Both the position numbers and the translations under genes were made by a program. A DNA stretch of 64,000 bases from [Mycobacterium] nativiensis (GTDB taxonomy: Bacteria; Actinomycetota; Actinomycetes; Mycobacteriales; Mycobacteriaceae), in assembly GCF_020172685.1 (NCBI RefSeq), contig NZ_CP083986.1, forward strand, positions 2,526,487 through 2,590,486, written 5' to 3'. Position 1 is the first letter of the stretch, and each line of letters opens with the position of its first letter. Below the pieces are notes generated by a model, which saw only the letters and a program-made list of their open reading frames with translations, made no database searches and was not told where the DNA came from. Shown here piece by piece: positions 61,936 to 64,000 of the stretch.

Positions 61936-62670
61936 TCAGTCGTCCCCCTTCTCGTGGCGGCCGAGCGCAGTGTGGGTGAGTTCGGCGCGCTGCAGATGCT
62001 CGACGTGAACCTGCGCCGCGACACCCGATCCTTCAGGGATCTCGTTGGCCGACGCGGTGATCACGGTCTGCTGCTTGCCCAGTTCCACCAACCGGCCGAC
62101 CAGGGTTTCCCGCTCACCGTTGTTGGTGACCTCGTCGATGCTGCCCACCACCAGCAGCGCCGGCCGCGCGGTGTTGGCCAGTGCGATGCGCAGCAGCAGC
62201 CCGGTCAGTTCGTCGAGCTGCTCAACGAACTCGTCCAGTTGGGGCAGCGGCAGATCACCGAAGACGGGCCGGCACACCGTGTCCCGCTCCGCCTCACCGG
62301 CGCGGCGCACCAGCCGATACCAGCGTGCGTCCCAGCGGACCTGCTCGGTGATCAGATCCCGGACGGTCACCGACTCGTAGATCGTGTCGAGTTGCTCGAC
62401 GCCGGCCAGTGCGGACACCCCGAAGATGTCTCGGGCCTTGCTGTGCCCGAACACGCTGACCGTTCCCGTGGACGGCTTCATCCGGCCCGCCAAGCTCATG
62501 AGCAGAGCGGTGCGCCCCGAGCCTGGTGGGCCGACCAGCACGGTGACCCCGCCGGCATGGACGTCCAGGTCGAGCGGGCCGAATACCGGACCCCACGGTC
62601 CGGTCATCGAGATCCCACGCGCTGTCACCGCCTTCGGCGTCGCCTCGTCGGCCTGCGCTTCCTCTGGCAT
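61936..62670 (-). CDS. Degenerate ABC ATPase partner of YhgE/Pip
   Basis: 244 residues from the ATG at 62670. Overall ABC nucleotide-binding fold (GVTVLVGPPGSGRTALLMSL; SVFGHSKARDIFGVSALAGV). The Walker A Lys is Arg (G-S-G-R-T), the LSGGQ signature is replaced by LTGLLLRIALA, and Walker B reads LLVVGSID with Gly for the Asp. It may bind nucleotide without normal hydrolysis and serve a regulatory role. First gene of the coupled run reaching 55892. Confidence 0.85.
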   Translation of the reverse strand: MPEEAQADEATPKAVTARGISMTGPWGPVFGPLDLDVHAGGVTVLVGPPGSGRTALLMSLAGRMKPSTGTVSVFGHSKARDIFGVSALAGVEQLDTIYESVTVRDLITEQVRWDARWYRLVRRAGEAERDTVCRPVFGDLPLPQLDEFVEQLDELTGLLLRIALANTARPALLVVGSIDEVTNNGERETLVGRLVELGKQQTVITASANEIPEGSGVAAQVHVEHLQRAELTHTALGRHEKGDD

Positions 62671-62752
62671 GGGATGTCCCCCCTCGTTGCCGTTGCTGTG
62701 TGATCCATCCAAACAGAACCGGGGCAGCTTGATCCGTTGTCGGCCGTTCTGA

Positions 62753-63646
62753 TTACCGCTCGGTTTCAGGGAGCTGCAGCACCATGGCGCGCAGTCGGTC
62801 GGGATCGCCGGCGATGTCGATGGTGTGAATGCGCCGGTCGTCGCCGATCCCGATCCGCAGCACGGCCAGCAGCCGTCCGCCGGGTGCGATGGCGATTCCC
62901 GGGACGCCATCGACGAGCAGAACCGCGCCGGCCCGGGCGCGTCGGGTGAAATTCCGGGTCTCCTTCGCCACGTCCGCAGCGCCACGCAGATCGGTGGGCA
63001 CACCGGCCGGCACCAGCACAGGGTCGACCCGACGCACCACGTCGGGCGCCAACAGCTGCAGCAGCGCCGGGATGTCACCACCGCGGGAAGCGGCCAGGAA
63101 TGCGGTCACCACCTCGAGGTGCTCGGCCCGGCGACGTGGTTCGGCGGCCGGTTCGGCATGCAGTTGCGCCCGGGCCCGGCTGGCGAGCTTCTTGGCGGCG
63201 TCCGGTGAACGGTCCAGCAGGTCACCGATCTGGTCGAACGGCAGGTCGAACACATCGTGCAGCACGAACGCCGCCCGCTGGGCGGGCGACAGTCGATCGA
63301 GCACCACCAGCAGTGCGCGGCTGACGGCCTCGGAGCGCAGCAGCTGTTCGTCGGAACCCGGCGAGGACAGGGCGGGATCGTTGTCGAGGCCTGCCATCGC
63401 CGACAGCGACTGCTCACCCAGCCGGGCACGTTTGCGCAGCTGGTCCAGGGCCGTGTGAACCGTGATGGTGGTGAACCAGCCGGGCAGGTTCTCCACCGCC
63501 GCGAAGTCGGCGCGGCTGGCCTTCAGCCAGGCCGTTTGGACGGCGTCCTCGGCATCAGCGGTTGAGCCCAGCAGGTGAAACGCCACCGAATGCAGGCGAT
63601 GCCGGTTGTCTTCGAATTGCCGGGCCAGAGTTTCCACGCCGCCCAT
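62753..63646 (-). CDS. ECF41-like sigma factor with SnoaL-like C-terminal domain
   Basis: 297 residues. Region 2: HRLHSVAFHLLGSTADAEDA then VQTAWLKASRAD; region 4: LDRLSPAQRAAFVLHDVFDL then PFDQIGDLLDRSPDAAKKLA. The C-terminal 110 residues (VVTAFLAASRGGDIPALLQL; LLVDGVPGIAIAPGGRLLAV) form the SnoaL-like domain that controls ECF41 activity in place of an anti-sigma factor. Divergent from a DoxX gene, as in other ECF41 loci. Confidence 0.9.
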   Translation of the reverse strand: MGGVETLARQFEDNRHRLHSVAFHLLGSTADAEDAVQTAWLKASRADFAAVENLPGWFTTITVHTALDQLRKRARLGEQSLSAMAGLDNDPALSSPGSDEQLLRSEAVSRALLVVLDRLSPAQRAAFVLHDVFDLPFDQIGDLLDRSPDAAKKLASRARAQLHAEPAAEPRRRAEHLEVVTAFLAASRGGDIPALLQLLAPDVVRRVDPVLVPAGVPTDLRGAADVAKETRNFTRRARAGAVLLVDGVPGIAIAPGGRLLAVLRIGIGDDRRIHTIDIAGDPDRLRAMVLQLPETER

Positions 63647-63724
63647 AGGTCACCTTTCCCGTTCGGGAGTCGTCACACGGATGCAGAGACAAAGCCGCAT
63701 CCACTACGAAGGAAGAGCAACACC

Positions 63725-64000
63725 ATGAGCGTACCGACCGTCTACCTGGTGACCATCGCGGTGACCGCAGCCGTCACAATCGCCATCGCGATCGCCGATT
63801 TCATACCGGCGGATTTCGTACTTGCCAATTCCGCGCAGGTGGGGGTGCCGCGTTCGTGGCTGCCGCTGCTCGGCGGACTGAAGCTGGCCGGCGGCGCCGG
63901 CCTGCTCATCGGGCTGGCAGGCGTCCCACTCGTGGGCATCGCCGCGGCCGCCGGGCTGGTCGCCTTCTTCATCGGGGCCGTCATCGCGCACGTGCGGGCC
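63725..64000 (+). CDS. DoxX-family membrane protein, 3' end cut by window edge
   Basis: Open from the ATG at 63725 (RBS GGAAG) to the edge, 92 codons. Hydrophobic segments TVYLVTIAVTAAVTIAIAIA, LPLLGGLKLAGGAGLLIGLA and IAAAAGLVAFFIGAVIAHVR, the DoxX pattern. DoxX, oxidoreductase and carboxymuconolactone decarboxylase genes are the usual ECF41 targets. GTCACA at 63672-63677 could be part of an ECF41-type -35 (TGTCACA), but no clear CGTC -10 was found. Confidence 0.8.
   Translation, partial: MSVPTVYLVTIAVTAAVTIAIAIADFIPADFVLANSAQVGVPRSWLPLLGGLKLAGGAGLLIGLAGVPLVGIAAAAGLVAFFIGAVIAHVRA

Overview
The window is high-GC actinobacterial chromosomal DNA, almost certainly from a mycobacterium (Mycolicibacterium-like). 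Markers seen: two MmpS-type genes, one with its MmpL transporter; PacL/DUF1490 proteins paired with Ctp metal ATPases; a 13E12/DUF222 HNH protein with an SOS box; a DUF732 secreted protein; an acyl-ACP desaturase; a thiolase-like acetyltransferase; and an Rv1987-like CBM2 protein. A monofunctional aconitase shows that this is chromosome. No rRNA, tRNA or CRISPR was seen. Assignments are from motifs and remembered families; no database search was run.

Layout. 1-23.3 kb is ordinary mycobacterial content: a truncated mmpS and TetR; a di-iron-like hydrolase coupled to a membrane protein; crotonase; a KstD-like flavoprotein with a possible KstR box; transglycosylase; two FKBP lipoprotein or secreted paralogues; TetR/DUF1707 with twin operators; thiol peroxidase with a strong terminator; LLM oxidoreductase; CBM2 protein; APC permease with a truncated PadR; nitronate monooxygenase; a fatty acid hydroxylase/FadR pair; hydrolases; and a GMC oxidoreductase.

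23.3-39.3 kb is an accessory metal and xenobiotic island. It holds ars operon 1 (arsR-acr3-arsC); a TetR-controlled FAD monooxygenase; a copper-type locus (MerR, DUF2182, PacL, CtpV); a cadmium/lead-type locus (CmtR, PacL, CtpG); and ars locus 2 (arsM-arsC with divergent arsR). Between the intact genes lie broken pieces that simple gene calling misses: a second ArsR, a MazE-type antitoxin with the first codons of its toxin, an IS3 OrfA, and NhaA, which is joined tail-to-tail into the truncated second arsC. In the largest gene-free gap is a 28-bp 11-6-11 sequence with the architecture of a dif/XerCD site.

39.3-49.8 kb: a secretory lipase; a 25-codon remnant of a thiolase; an MmpS-MmpL pair controlled by a divergent TetR with a duplicated operator; an acyl-ACP desaturase with a possible IdeR box; the full-length thiolase; an SDR; and two secreted proteins. 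49.8-64 kb: acnA, an AhpD-like protein, a TDT transporter, a frameshifted 13E12 gene under an SOS box, then a tightly coupled run of six genes joining a sugar-type ABC importer to a YhgE/Pip exporter with a degenerate ATPase, then an ECF41-like sigma factor divergent from a DoxX gene cut by the window end.

How it works together: the island combines arsenate reduction, arsenite efflux and methylation with two P1B-ATPase/PacL efflux platforms, each with its own sensor (ArsR, MerR, CmtR). The density of remnants and the dif-like site point to repeated insertion and decay, perhaps near the replication terminus or at a Xer-used site.
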